Below are positions 1-8,372 of a stretch of DNA of 64,000 nucleotides, piece after piece. The first letter of the stretch is position 1; each line of letters begins with the position of its first letter. The stretch lies in NCBI RefSeq assembly GCF_900016645.1, contig NZ_CDGJ01000048.1. One strand, 5' to 3'. The position numbers were made by a program, and so were the translations under genes. Source of the stretch: Acididesulfobacillus acetoxydans. Its GTDB lineage: Bacteria; Bacillota; Desulfitobacteriia; Desulfitobacteriales; Desulfitobacteriaceae. The notes below the pieces were generated by a model. It was not told the DNA's origin and made no database searches. It was given only the letters and a program-made list of their open reading frames with translations.

Positions 1-1
1 G

Positions 2-142
2 GAGTGGGTGCGCAGGTTGCCGGGAGTGGAGAACGTACAGTTGACACATCCCTCTATCCGGTACTACCCTTTGCGGGAAGGACGGCAGGTCAGACGCCAC
101 TGGGAAGCTCGGAAAGCGGGGACCAAGCGTGGGGAGGAATGA
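2..142 (+). CDS. 3' end of an unidentified gene, cut by the window edge
   Basis: Reading from base 2 gives 46 open codons ending in TGA at 140-142. The peptide is basic and plausible as a protein C-terminus, with an LPGVENVQLTHPS stretch followed by an Arg/Lys-rich tail. The stop overlaps the GTG start of the next gene by 14 bases, which is typical of operon neighbours. I do not recognise the family, and with so little sequence the call rests only on the open frame and the overlap. Confidence 0.35.
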   Translation, partial: EWVRRLPGVENVQLTHPSIRYYPLREGRQVRRHWEARKAGTKRGEE

Positions 143-1799
143 GCGGAGCCTTCGCCTGGAGTGGCTCGAGGCTTTCCTGAAAGGTCGGGATATCCCTTAC
201 TATGCGCGTAAAATAGCCGGAAAACTGTTGCGTCCGGTGGTGATTGTCAGTACGGCGGGTCGCGTGTTGGCTTTTCATGACCCTTCGGGTTCGGGGTTTG
301 TACCCGGGGATTTTTCTCCCCCCCTTGCCTTCGGTCGAGATTGGGGGAAGCCGGCGCTCATGACTTGCGCCGAACTCCCGAGAACCTGTGGTAAGTGGCC
401 GGGCCGCGGGAAAAGCGGGGAGATTGAGTATTTGGCCGTACCTTTAGTCGCCGAAAATCGTTACCTGGGATCTGTGTTCATTCTCGGTCAGCCTGTGCTG
501 ACCGCGGAGGAAGAGGAATACCTTTGGCAGGCGGCTCTGGCTCTCTTGCTCGTTTTCGAGGAAACGGAGCGCGGGCGGCTGAAGGAGGAGGGATACCAGA
601 CGGAATTTGTCCGCGACATTCTCTATAACAACTATGATTCGCGCCGGGACATCCTTGACAAAGCCCGCTTTTGGCATTGGGACCTGAGCGGGGCTTGGGC
701 TTTGGTCGTGGCCGAAGAAAGAGGAGGGGCACATTCCCCGGACATTCAAACCGGGGTGAAGAAGAAAAAGGAGAAGAGAGACAAAGAGATAGAGAAAGAG
801 ACCGAGGTAGAGAAAGAGAAAGGGAAAGAGACGAAGGTAGAGAAAGGGGCGGAGGTAGAGAAGAAAGAGGCGAAAGTAGAGAAAGAGACGAAGCTAGAGA
901 AAGGAACGACGGTAGAGGAAGAGACGGAGGTAGAAAAGAAAAAGACGCAAGTAAAGAAAGAAAAAAAGAAAGAGACGGAGGCGGCGAACGGGAAAGAGCA
1001 AGAGCAAGAGAAAGAGCAAGAGAAAGAGCAAGAGAAAGAGCAAGAGAAAGAGAAAGAGCAAGAGCAAGGGAATGAGAAAAGGAGTCTCGTTTATGGATTC
1101 GGCACCGGCCCGGCCCTTTTCGCGGCACATGCGGAGGGAAAACTAAAAGACTGGATAGTGCGCGCCATGCCCTTGGTGGGGCGGGATCACAGCCGAGAAA
1201 CCCGGCGCCCCCACGCTATTATTCTTAATGCCCAGCTTCTGATATTGGTGCCGTTACTCGGCAAGGAGGAGAAACAACATAGGATGACGGTGTCGTCTTT
1301 CCTCGGGGATCTCCTGGAAGCGGGCGGCCGTCTGGGCCTTGCCCCTCTGGACATAGGGGTCGGTACCTTCGCCGATGCGATCGATGGGGTGTACAAGGTC
1401 TATCAGGAAGCGAAGCTGGCTCTGGAACTCGGTAAGGCCTTCGCTTACGACGGTCCGTGCTATTTTGCCGAAATGGGAGTTCTCAAGTTTATCTTCAGTC
1501 AGCCCGCCCGGGAACTGCAGGAGTTCAGTCAGCGTATTTTGGGCATTCTTATCAGGTATGATGAAGAAACGGAGGCGGATCTGCTGGAAACCCTGCAGGG
1601 CTATTTTGAAGCCCGAATGCAGGTACCGGAATGTGCCCGCACTCTTTTTGTGCATGAGAATACTTTGCGCGGCCGCTTGAAAAAGATCGAACAACTGACA
1701 GGTTTCGAGCTTCATCGTGTCGATCATTTGGCCAACCTCTATATCGCGTTGCAGGTCAGACGTTTAGGCGGGCAATCTCCGGGACCGAAGAGGGAATGA
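129..1799 (+). CDS. PucR/CdaR-type transcriptional regulator with charged low-complexity insert
   Basis: This is a DNA-binding regulator of the PucR/CdaR (sugar diacid and purine regulator) type. The N-terminal 200 residues look like a sensory domain. The C-terminal half has the CdaR-like region (LDIGVGTFADAIDGVYKVYQEA) and ends in the PucR helix-turn-helix: VPECARTLFVHENTLRGRLK near residues 500-525, then IEQLTG. Between them, about residues 208-317 are almost only Lys, Glu, Gln and Val in KE/EQ repeats. This stretch is not part of the family and nearly doubles the spacing between domains. The start is GTG at 129, because no ATG in frame precedes the conserved N-terminus. It lies upstream of the molybdoenzyme operon in the same direction, with a terminator between, so it may control that operon; this is inference. 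The ligand is unknown. Confidence 0.8.
   Translation: MGRNERSLRLEWLEAFLKGRDIPYYARKIAGKLLRPVVIVSTAGRVLAFHDPSGSGFVPGDFSPPLAFGRDWGKPALMTCAELPRTCGKWPGRGKSGEIEYLAVPLVAENRYLGSVFILGQPVLTAEEEEYLWQAALALLLVFEETERGRLKEEGYQTEFVRDILYNNYDSRRDILDKARFWHWDLSGAWALVVAEERGGAHSPDIQTGVKKKKEKRDKEIEKETEVEKEKGKETKVEKGAEVEKKEAKVEKETKLEKGTTVEEETEVEKKKTQVKKEKKKETEAANGKEQEQEKEQEKEQEKEQEKEKEQEQGNEKRSLVYGFGTGPALFAAHAEGKLKDWIVRAMPLVGRDHSRETRRPHAIILNAQLLILVPLLGKEEKQHRMTVSSFLGDLLEAGGRLGLAPLDIGVGTFADAIDGVYKVYQEAKLALELGKAFAYDGPCYFAEMGVLKFIFSQPARELQEFSQRILGILIRYDEETEADLLETLQGYFEARMQVPECARTLFVHENTLRGRLKKIEQLTGFELHRVDHLANLYIALQVRRLGGQSPGPKRE
752..1080 (+). repeat. in-frame purine-rich repeat tract inside the PucR-type gene
   Basis: About 330 bases are overwhelmingly A and G on this strand, built from short degenerate units such as GAGAAAGAG, GTAGAGAAA and, at the 3' end, a GAGAAAGAGCAA unit repeated four to five times. 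It stays in frame and encodes Lys/Glu/Gln-rich repeats. The long open frames on the opposite strand and in the other forward frames here are by-products of the purine bias. Confidence 0.85.
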
Positions 1800-2002
1800 G
1801 GGGTTCTCCGCCGGTGCACGCAAGGAGCGGAAGAAATGGGGAAAAAGTGTGTCCAATCTGGGCCCGTCAACGTCCTTTTTGCCCTAAAAGCTCGAAAATG
1901 TGGACATCTTGCCCCGTCAAAATCTTAATACACAATCGCATTCGGACATTATGCGGCAGCCAAAACAATCGGGAATTCCGATAAAAGCAGAGCAGAGAAG
2001 AT

Positions 2003-2031
2003 GGAGTTTTCAACAGTGAAAACTCCTTTTT
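2003..2031 (+). terminator. Rho-independent terminator after the PucR-type gene
   Basis: A perfect 10-bp stem (GGAGTTTTCA / TGAAAACTCC) with an ACAG loop is followed directly by TTTTT. It sits about 200 bases after the regulator's stop and about 115 bases before the molybdoenzyme gene, so the operon probably has its own promoter. The rest of 1800-2145 shows no convincing gene. Confidence 0.8.
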
Positions 2032-2090
2032 ATCGTGGTTTCCACAAAGGTGAAAGCTTGCGGCAAAACGTATTAATAGACGATGGACAA

Positions 2091-2125
2091 AACGCTTTGA
2101 CAGAACGCTTTAAAGAAAGTACGTG
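2091..2125 (+). promoter_or_regulatory. possible promoter/operator of the molybdoenzyme operon
   Basis: A TTGACA hexamer (2097-2102) lies between two direct copies of AACGCTTT (2091-2098 and 2104-2111, 13 bases apart). The matching -10 position reads TACGTG, which is poor. The direct repeats could be a regulator site. No start site can be assigned with confidence. Confidence 0.3.
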
Positions 2126-2145
2126 TCCAAGTTAGGAGGGGGATT

Positions 2146-4626
2146 ATGCCAAGAATCAAGCGGCGTCAGTTCATTAAAGGGATGGCAGGCGGCGTTGCGG
2201 CTGTAGGCGTGGGCCTATCCGGCCTGCGTTATCTGGAGCCGGCCGGGGTGGCCTCGGCTTCACCTTTGACTTCTGCTCCAGAGGAGAAGCTTTACCGCAC
2301 TGGGCATTCCAACAATTGTGATGGATCCTGCGGGCACACGGTCCACGTGGTGGGCAACCGGGCCACTTTTATTGAGAGCGCTCCCTGGGAATCGAGCATT
2401 GACGGGAAAGTCAAAGAGGACTATCCGCCCCGTATCTGCTTGCGCGGTGTGTCCCAATTGCAAAACACATACAGCCCGGATCGGGTCAAATACCCTTACC
2501 GGAGGGTGGGCCCCCGCGGGTCGGGAAAATGGGAGCGCATCAGCTGGGAAGAGGCGACGACGGCTATTGCCGAGAACTTCCGCAAAGCACAAGAGAAATA
2601 CGGCGCAAAGTCGGTTTGGATCGCTCCGTACACCGGTTCTCTCAGTTTGATTGAAGGGGTGATCGGGGCCGGTTATCGTTTTGCCAGCGCCATCGGAGCT
2701 TCAGCCGGGGATTTTGAGGGAGACAACGAAGGGGACAGCGCCTGCCCGGCCGGGTTTAACTATGTCTTGGCCGATCCGACGCTTCCGGCCAATGGCGGCG
2801 GGATCTTTGACGGGCACGAATATCTGGATTACCTGAATTCGAAAGTGATTTTCCTCTGGGCCAACAATCTGGCCGAGACCTCGATTCCGGATTGGCGCAC
2901 CATTTGTGATGCCCGGAAAAACGGCACTAAGCTCGTCGTGCTGGACCCGCGTTATACGCCCACCGCGGCGGCGGCTGACCTTTGGGTGCCGATCCGGCCG
3001 GGGACGGACACAGCTTTGGTCGACGGCATGATCCGCTGGATCATTCAGAACAAACGTTTTGATGAGGCTTATGTGCGTCAATACACCGTAGCCCCGTACC
3101 TGATTCATCCTTTGACGAAGAAGTTCTTGAAGCATAAAGACATTGTGGCCGGGGGTGAGGACAAGTACCTGGTGGTCGATGAACAGGACGGTTCGGTCAA
3201 GAAATGGGACGATCCCGGCTTGAGCAAACCGTCTCTGTGGGGAACGCACGCGGTCGGCGCTTTGAAGGCCAGGACAGCCCTGCAGGTGTTGGCCGATACC
3301 CTGAATAAATACACGCCTGAGTATACGGCGAAGATCACGGATGTGGATGCGAAGACCGTGGTGCAACTGGCGGAACTTTATGCGGGGAATCATCCGGCCG
3401 GAGTGAAAGCCGGTTTCGGTCTTTCGCACTGGTATCGCGCAGATCTGACTTTCCAAGCGCTCCTGACGCTGTCGGCCTTGACCGGAAACATCGGCGTGCA
3501 CGGCGGCGGTGTCACTATTTACAGCGGCGCCCTTTTGACCACGGCCTATGACATTCCGAGCTGGTTTTATCCCGATAAAAAACAGTACACTTATTTACCC
3601 CCTATGCAGGCGTGTGATGCCATGCTGGAGAGCAAACCCTATCCCGTCAAAGCCGCCTGGTTCATGGTTGATAATTATGCCCAGCAGATGTCGGATCGCA
3701 ACAAGGTGATGAAAGCTCTCAACTCGCTGGACTTCTTAGTCGTGTCCGACTATGTCCTCTCGGCGACGGCGGAACTGGCCGATATCGTCTTACCGGCTTG
3801 CACTTATCTGGAGAAGACGGATTTGCTCGGCTCCGGTAATTATTATCTTCAGTATATGCCCAAGACGATTCAGCCGCTTTGGGAATCGAAATCCGACTTT
3901 GAGGCTATCGGCCTGGTCGCCGAGAAGATGGGAGTCGGACAGTATTTTCATAAGACTCCGGATGATTTTATCAAAGAAGTTCTCCATATCGGGGATCCCC
4001 AAGCGGATCCCACGGTGCGCGGTCTCACTTGGGACCAGCTGACGAAGGGTGCTTACCGGCTGAATACGGAAAGTGTCCCCTATGTGCCTTTTTACAACAA
4101 ACAATTTCCGACCAAGTCGGGAAAAATCGAGTTTTACGTGGAATTACTCATTCCCTATGAGCAAGAGGTCTGTGATTACAAAGAACAAGCGGAGGCTTTT
4201 CCCAATAATCCTCTCTTACAAAAATATCCTTTAGTTTTTCTCAGCACGCATACTCGCTTCCGCACGCATTCACAGTATTGCAATTTGCCTTGGCTGAAGG
4301 AAATCAACAATAACGGGGAAGGATTCCTGGAAATCAATCCGCGGGATGCCGCCAAACGGGGAATTGCGGACGGAGATGTGGTGCGGGTGTTTAACGGGCG
4401 GGGAGAGATGAAAGTACGGGCCCGCCTGACGGAAGGGATTAAACAGGGCGTGACCAACTGCTACCAAGGCGGCTGGGCGACCCGCCAGGTGAAACACTAT
4501 ATCGAAGGGCACCCGAACAATCTGACCCATCAGATCGCCAACCCCGCCCAGACGATTGTTCCGAACTTCCAATCCAACGCGGCCTATTATGATTGTTTGG
4601 TCCAAGTCGAAAAGGTAAAGGGGTGA
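2146..4626 (+). CDS. molybdopterin oxidoreductase, catalytic subunit (DMSO reductase family)
   Basis: This is the catalytic subunit of an extracytoplasmic complex iron-sulfur molybdoenzyme. A Tat signal (RRQFIKG, residues 6-12, then a hydrophobic stretch ending near ASAS) indicates export folded. The N-terminal [4Fe-4S] site reads H54-x3-C58-x3-C62 with C98 in RICLRG, so His replaces the usual first Cys as in NarG-type enzymes. The following region (YSPDRVKYPYRRVG, then WERISWEEA) is closer to DmsA-like proteins. The molybdenum ligand is probably in the GDNEGDSAC segment (residues 192-200), but whether Asp or Ser coordinates cannot be settled by eye. At 826 residues it is similar to DmsA and much shorter than NarG. 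It heads an operon with an iron-sulfur subunit, NrfD-like anchor and TorD-like chaperone. The substrate is unknown. Confidence 0.9.
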   Translation: MPRIKRRQFIKGMAGGVAAVGVGLSGLRYLEPAGVASASPLTSAPEEKLYRTGHSNNCDGSCGHTVHVVGNRATFIESAPWESSIDGKVKEDYPPRICLRGVSQLQNTYSPDRVKYPYRRVGPRGSGKWERISWEEATTAIAENFRKAQEKYGAKSVWIAPYTGSLSLIEGVIGAGYRFASAIGASAGDFEGDNEGDSACPAGFNYVLADPTLPANGGGIFDGHEYLDYLNSKVIFLWANNLAETSIPDWRTICDARKNGTKLVVLDPRYTPTAAAADLWVPIRPGTDTALVDGMIRWIIQNKRFDEAYVRQYTVAPYLIHPLTKKFLKHKDIVAGGEDKYLVVDEQDGSVKKWDDPGLSKPSLWGTHAVGALKARTALQVLADTLNKYTPEYTAKITDVDAKTVVQLAELYAGNHPAGVKAGFGLSHWYRADLTFQALLTLSALTGNIGVHGGGVTIYSGALLTTAYDIPSWFYPDKKQYTYLPPMQACDAMLESKPYPVKAAWFMVDNYAQQMSDRNKVMKALNSLDFLVVSDYVLSATAELADIVLPACTYLEKTDLLGSGNYYLQYMPKTIQPLWESKSDFEAIGLVAEKMGVGQYFHKTPDDFIKEVLHIGDPQADPTVRGLTWDQLTKGAYRLNTESVPYVPFYNKQFPTKSGKIEFYVELLIPYEQEVCDYKEQAEAFPNNPLLQKYPLVFLSTHTRFRTHSQYCNLPWLKEINNNGEGFLEINPRDAAKRGIADGDVVRVFNGRGEMKVRARLTEGIKQGVTNCYQGGWATRQVKHYIEGHPNNLTHQIANPAQTIVPNFQSNAAYYDCLVQVEKVKG

Positions 4627-4633
4627 ATAGAGT

Positions 4634-5350
4634 ATGACCAAGCATTGGGGCATGGTGATTGACCAGAATCGCTGTGTGGGCTGCTGGACCTGCGCGGTGA
4701 GCTGTAAATCCATCAACAACGAGCCCTTAGGGATCTTTTGGAACCGGGTGCTGACAGGCGAGCCGTCCGCGTCCGCATCCGTATCCGGCGCGCCGCCGGC
4801 CAGCCAGGCGATCGATGTGCCGCACGGCGTCTTTCCGAACCTGGCCTTAGCCTATCAGCCGACTGCTTGTCAGCATTGTGCCGACGCGCCTTGTGAGAAG
4901 GTCTGCCCCGTCTCGGCGACTTTCCGCCGGGAGGATGGAGTGGTTTTAGTGGATTTTGAGCGCTGCATCGGCTGTCGCTATTGTCTGGCCGCCTGTCCTT
5001 ACGGGGCGCGGGCTTTCAATTGGGAAAAAGAACAGTATGCGCCGGATTTTCCGGTGGGTTACGGACGGGACTACCGCACGGGCGGAAGACTCGTCTTCAC
5101 GCCGGTGCGCCCGGTGGGTGTGGCTGAGAAATGCACCTTCTGCGTTGAGCGGATCGATGTGGGAAAAAAACCGATGTGTGTGGAAACCTGTCCGGCGGGA
5201 GCCCGTATCTTCGGAGACTTGAATGACCCGGCCAGTGAGGTCAGCCAAGCGGTGAACCGGCAAGGCGGACGGCAGTTGCTGGCTGATTTGGGGACCCGCC
5301 CGAGCGTTTACTATCTGGCTGTGGATAGGCAAGGGCGCCTGACGGATTGA
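4634..5350 (+). CDS. four-cluster [4Fe-4S] electron-transfer subunit (DmsB/NrfC/PsrB-like)
   Basis: This protein passes electrons between the membrane anchor and the molybdenum subunit. Sixteen cysteines make four ferredoxin-type sets: C14/17/20/24, C79/82/87/91, C111/114/117/121 and C167/170/182/186, enough for four [4Fe-4S] clusters. There is no signal peptide, so it is probably exported by hitch-hiking on its Tat-bearing partner, as known for DmsB. A Ser/Ala/Pro-rich stretch (about residues 44-58) is inserted between the first two sets and looks like a linker. The ATG lies 7 bases after the catalytic subunit's stop, with AAGGGGTGA upstream as ribosome site. Confidence 0.93.
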   Translation: MTKHWGMVIDQNRCVGCWTCAVSCKSINNEPLGIFWNRVLTGEPSASASVSGAPPASQAIDVPHGVFPNLALAYQPTACQHCADAPCEKVCPVSATFRREDGVVLVDFERCIGCRYCLAACPYGARAFNWEKEQYAPDFPVGYGRDYRTGGRLVFTPVRPVGVAEKCTFCVERIDVGKKPMCVETCPAGARIFGDLNDPASEVSQAVNRQGGRQLLADLGTRPSVYYLAVDRQGRLTD

Positions 5351-5367
5351 GAAAGGAGGGAACGGTT

Positions 5368-6630
5368 ATGGTTAAGGACCCATCGACTCGCACGAGGTAT
5401 CTGACTTGGCTCGTTGTTTTAAGCATTCTGCTCCTGGCTGCCCTCGGGGCATGGGTCTACGAGTTGATTTTCGGCTTGGGCGCCACCGGCATGCGGGATG
5501 TGATTTCCTGGGGATTATATATTCTTTCCTTTGCTTTTTTCGTTAAGCTCTCGGCCGGCGGACTCATTGTGGCCTCGTCGGCGGAGGTGTTCGGAATCAA
5601 GGGACTGAAACCTTTGGCCAAACTGGGGGTATTGACGGCGGCTGTTTGCGTTTTGGTGGCCGGGGTTTCGATTCTGCCGGATTTGGGCCGGCCGGACAGG
5701 CTGCTCAACCTATTTATCTATGCCCATTGGTCTTCCCCTATGATTTGGGATATTACCATTATCACGCTCTATTTTCTCCTGGCTGTGGCGGAGCTATGGC
5801 TGATGTCCGCCAAGATGCCGGAAGCAAAGCGGGCCAGAGGCTTAAAATGGGCGGCGGGAATCGGCTTGCCGGCGGCCTTTGCTCTGCACTCGATCACGGC
5901 CTGGATTTTCGGTCTCCAGATCTCGCGGCCTTTCTGGAATACGGCTTTGATGGCGCCGCTCTTTGTCGTGTCGGCGATTCTCTCCGGCACGGCTCTGGTA
6001 AGCTTGATCCTCTGGATTTTGCAGCGGGTGGACGCGCTGGTTGTGCGCGGCGAAACTTGGCGCAAACTGAGCGGACTTATGGCGGTCAGCTTGGCCATCG
6101 ATCTCTTTTTCGTCTTGAGCGATTACCTGACGGTACTCTGGGACGGAGTGCCAAAAGATCTGCAGGTGCTTAGCACCCTGCTGCCGGGCGGGGGCTACCA
6201 ACTCTTCTTCTGGCTGGAGTGGGTGATCGGCGGCGCTATTCCGTTGCTCTTTCTTATCCTTCCCAGTCTGAGGCGCCGGGTGGGCCTGATTGCCGCGTCC
6301 GCCGTTCTGATTCTGGTCGGGGTATATGCTTACCAGGTGGAACTGGTCGTGGCGGGGATGGCTAACCCGCTTATTCAACTGCCCCCGGGAATTTCCCTGG
6401 GAACCTACGTTCCGGGCGAGTCCGTGTTTCAATTGGTGGGGCATTATACTCCCACCTGGGTGGAGCTTACGATTCTCCTCGGCCTTTTAGCCTTGATCGC
6501 TTTGCTCGTCACACTGGGTTATCGTTATCTGAGCATTAAAGCGTCTCTGACGGAAGCCACCCCGGAAGCGGGCGATAGGTTGGACACCGACGGGGCCCGC
6601 CGCCGGATCGTGAGGGGTGAGGCGACGTGA
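5368..6630 (+). CDS. NrfD/PsrC-like polytopic membrane anchor subunit
   Basis: This integral membrane subunit is expected to exchange electrons with the quinone pool. The 420-residue product is strongly hydrophobic with roughly ten predicted membrane segments. The N-terminal part has the family-typical WGLYILSFAFFVKLSAGG segment, followed by LPDLGRPDRL. I place the start at ATG 5368, seven bases after GAAAGGAGGG, rather than at an upstream TTG (5347) that overlaps the previous stop. Its stop overlaps the chaperone start. Unlike classic DmsC, it belongs to the NrfD group, consistent with polysulfide-, thiosulfate- or DMSO-type complexes; the substrate cannot be chosen from this. Confidence 0.9.
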   Translation: MVKDPSTRTRYLTWLVVLSILLLAALGAWVYELIFGLGATGMRDVISWGLYILSFAFFVKLSAGGLIVASSAEVFGIKGLKPLAKLGVLTAAVCVLVAGVSILPDLGRPDRLLNLFIYAHWSSPMIWDITIITLYFLLAVAELWLMSAKMPEAKRARGLKWAAGIGLPAAFALHSITAWIFGLQISRPFWNTALMAPLFVVSAILSGTALVSLILWILQRVDALVVRGETWRKLSGLMAVSLAIDLFFVLSDYLTVLWDGVPKDLQVLSTLLPGGGYQLFFWLEWVIGGAIPLLFLILPSLRRRVGLIAASAVLILVGVYAYQVELVVAGMANPLIQLPPGISLGTYVPGESVFQLVGHYTPTWVELTILLGLLALIALLVTLGYRYLSIKASLTEATPEAGDRLDTDGARRRIVRGEAT

Positions 6631-7289
6631 AAGGAGAGGTGGCCGGACTCTTGAGTTCGTGGTGGACTCCGCCCGAAGTACTCGCCGTCGCGGACCGGTT
6701 GGAGCCGGGGCGGGAGGAGAGCGCACGCGAGTTGTGGCATGAGCTTGCTTTGCCCGGAGAAGACATTCTGGCGGATCTCTTTGCGGCTCTCACCCGGGAG
6801 AGGGCATCCTTACGGCAGGAGTACGAGCGTCTTTTTGTGGGGCCGGGTCCGGTGCCTTGCCCCCCTTACGAGGCGGTTTGGCACACAGATCGTCCACGCC
6901 ACGAGGAAGGAATGGTTACCGGGGAAGCCACGGAGGAGGTGCTCAGGCTTTACGCGTCTTTGGGGCTGCGGGTGCGCTCCGGCGCTTCCGAACTTCCGGA
7001 CCATCTGGCGATAGAGTTGGAAGCGCTGGCTTATGCTTGGAAAACCGGGGCTTCAACCGCGGAGGCGGACCTTCTGCTGGGGGCGCACCTGGCCTGCTGG
7101 CTTCCTCCTTTCTGTGCATCGGTCATAGGCCGGACAGAGCTGACTTTCTACAAAAGCTTGGCGACGCTGACGCTTATGTGTGTGCAGGCCTGGGCGGCAG
7201 AGAGAGGGGTAGTCGAGTGCTTGGCGGATTCCGGCCGCACTATGTCTCAGACTGTGGGGGGCGCCGGCGGGTCCGTTGAGAAATTTTGA
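6627..7289 (+). CDS. TorD/DmsD-like redox enzyme maturation chaperone
   Basis: This is a cytoplasmic chaperone that, in its family, binds the Tat signal and apo-form of the molybdenum subunit until cofactor insertion is complete. The hallmark YERLFVGPGPVPCPPYEAVW lies around residues 67-87, followed by the helical LYASLGLRV and LPDHLAIELEAL regions. The 220-residue length is normal for the TorD group. It starts with GTG overlapping the anchor gene's TGA (GTGA), with GAGGGGTGAGG upstream, so translation is probably coupled. It closes the molybdoenzyme operon. Confidence 0.9.
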   Translation: MKGEVAGLLSSWWTPPEVLAVADRLEPGREESARELWHELALPGEDILADLFAALTRERASLRQEYERLFVGPGPVPCPPYEAVWHTDRPRHEEGMVTGEATEEVLRLYASLGLRVRSGASELPDHLAIELEALAYAWKTGASTAEADLLLGAHLACWLPPFCASVIGRTELTFYKSLATLTLMCVQAWAAERGVVECLADSGRTMSQTVGGAGGSVEKF

Positions 7290-7393
7290 GTACTCCTCAA
7301 CAGCGTAACCCTTAGGCACACAAGTAATAAAGTAAGACGGCTAGAATCGTATGCAAGCGAAGAAACAGCCGAGTAGGGTATAATGTGGGTAAG

Positions 7394-7422
7394 TACAGCG
7401 AAATAGGTGCGGGGTGGGCGGC
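7394..7422 (+). repeat. copy 1 of a 30-base repeat flanking the decayed block
   Basis: TACAGCGAAATAGG-TGCGGGGTGGGCGGC here matches 10061-10090 with one substitution and one missing base. The two copies bracket about 2.6 kb holding a broken dmsC-like gene, the nucleotidyltransferase/HEPN pair and the CPBP gene. Around it, 7290-7613 shows no recognisable gene; a TATAAT at about 7379-7384 has no good -35. Confidence 0.6.
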
Positions 7423-7613
7423 TTTTCTCCCGGATAGTGCTCCTTATGCTATGGGAGACTTGTTTAGGCACCGCCCCGGTTTGGCGGGAGTTCTGTCAGG
7501 AGCGCCAGATGGGCGGAGTCTGACTCAGTGCCTTAGAATTTTCCGATGGTGATGGGATCAATGCTGGTTATACAGGTGAGGACAGCAGAACAAGAGGAAC
7601 AGACAGTTACCCC

Positions 7614-7957
7614 TTACGACAAGCCGATTGTCATCGAAACTGCTGTTGCATAGAACAGATAGCGACCGATGAGTTCCCCAGCCAGAATGAATAATAAACA
7701 TACGTCGTAAGGATTGGCCTTTATGGCCCCGGTCTTGCCGACACAACTGCGAGAATTACCGGTTTGCGCAGGAGCTTGCCGTATATATCTGCCAAATTGT
7801 ATTTCTTAGCCGCATAGACAATACTAACCGCGGCAGCCGCGGGACCCATCAAAAATGTTGTCCCGAAAAACGCCAGGTAAGTGTTATAGCTTTCTTTGCT
7901 AAGTTTGGTAGTCGGGACGGATACAACGCTTGGACAAGAAGATTTACCAAAACCTTT
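7614..7957 (-). pseudogene. decayed DmsC-like DMSO reductase membrane anchor
   Basis: Two minus-strand frames together resemble the C-terminal half of DmsC. The first (7957 down to a stop at 7721-7723) contains YLAFFGTTFLMGP, a membrane segment. The second, in another frame (about 7716 down to the stop at 7614-7616), reads LLFILAGELIGRYLFYATAV, very like the C-terminus of E. coli DmsC (LLLAGELIGRGVFYG, from memory). The two frames differ by two bases, so a frameshift or small deletion lies near 7716-7723. The first frame is closed upstream by a stop at 7958-7960 and no N-terminal half is present. This was a different anchor type from the NrfD-like one in the adjacent operon. Confidence 0.65.
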
Positions 7958-7986
7958 TTAAGATGAGGGAGTGCGAGCGCGTTTAG

Positions 7987-8014
7987 CAAAAAGCCCTGGG
8001 ATCAGGGCTTTTGC
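7987..8014. terminator. strong hairpin, likely bidirectional terminator
   Basis: AAAAGCCCTG (7989-7998), a GGAT loop and CAGGGCTTTT (8003-8012) form a perfect 10-bp stem with A-rich and T-rich arms, usable in both directions. It separates the dmsC remnant from the nucleotidyltransferase gene. Confidence 0.7.
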
Positions 8015-8028
8015 TCTCTCTTGATGTA

Positions 8029-8037
8029 TGGTATAAT
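8029..8037 (+). promoter_or_regulatory. extended -10 promoter for the nucleotidyltransferase/HEPN pair
   Basis: TGGTATAAT is a perfect extended -10 (TGnTATAAT) 30 bases before the GTG start at 8067. No good -35 is seen, which is tolerable for extended -10 promoters. Confidence 0.5.
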
Positions 8038-8066
8038 CTTACAAAGGAAGAAAGAGGGTTGCCACT

Positions 8067-8372
8067 GTGGATGAAATGCTCAATACATTAATTGGCAGAA
8101 TTGTACAATCCATAAACCCCGACAGAATCATCCTTTGTGGGTCCAGAGGCAGAGGACAAGAAGGGCCACACAGCGATTATGATTTCTTGATACTGAAACG
8201 AGACATAGATAATCGTCGTACTTTGTCGCAACAGTTGTATCGAACATTTGTCGATGTTCCTGCCGCCGTAGACATACTTGTGGAGACCCCGGAAAAAGTA
8301 GAAAAGCACCGGGATACCCAAGGGTTCGTGTATGCTGAGGCGGCAAAAGGACGTGTCGTTTATGAGCGATGA
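8067..8372 (+). CDS. MNT-type minimal nucleotidyltransferase (antitoxin-like)
   Basis: This 101-residue protein has the DNA polymerase beta-like nucleotidyltransferase signature: GSRGRG (residues 25-30) and the metal-binding D37-Y-D39, preceded by PDRIILC. Such minimal nucleotidyltransferases pair with HEPN proteins as toxin-antitoxin modules, in which the MNT modifies (AMPylates) and neutralises the HEPN RNase. Here the downstream HEPN starts inside this gene's end, the standard arrangement, but is broken. GTG 8067 is the start, with GAGGG nearby. The local DNA is lower in GC than the flanking operons, suggesting acquisition. Whether it still has a role without an intact partner is unknown. 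Confidence 0.8.
   Translation: MDEMLNTLIGRIVQSINPDRIILCGSRGRGQEGPHSDYDFLILKRDIDNRRTLSQQLYRTFVDVPAAVDILVETPEKVEKHRDTQGFVYAEAAKGRVVYER

Noticed and set aside
478..1130. Long open frames on both strands over the purine tract of the PucR-type gene
   Set aside because: They arise from the biased repeat composition; the frame with domains on both sides of the tract is the real gene.
1796..1984. 62-residue frame after the PucR-type gene
   Set aside because: Composition is unlike a protein, no family is recognised, and it lies in a leader with a terminator following.
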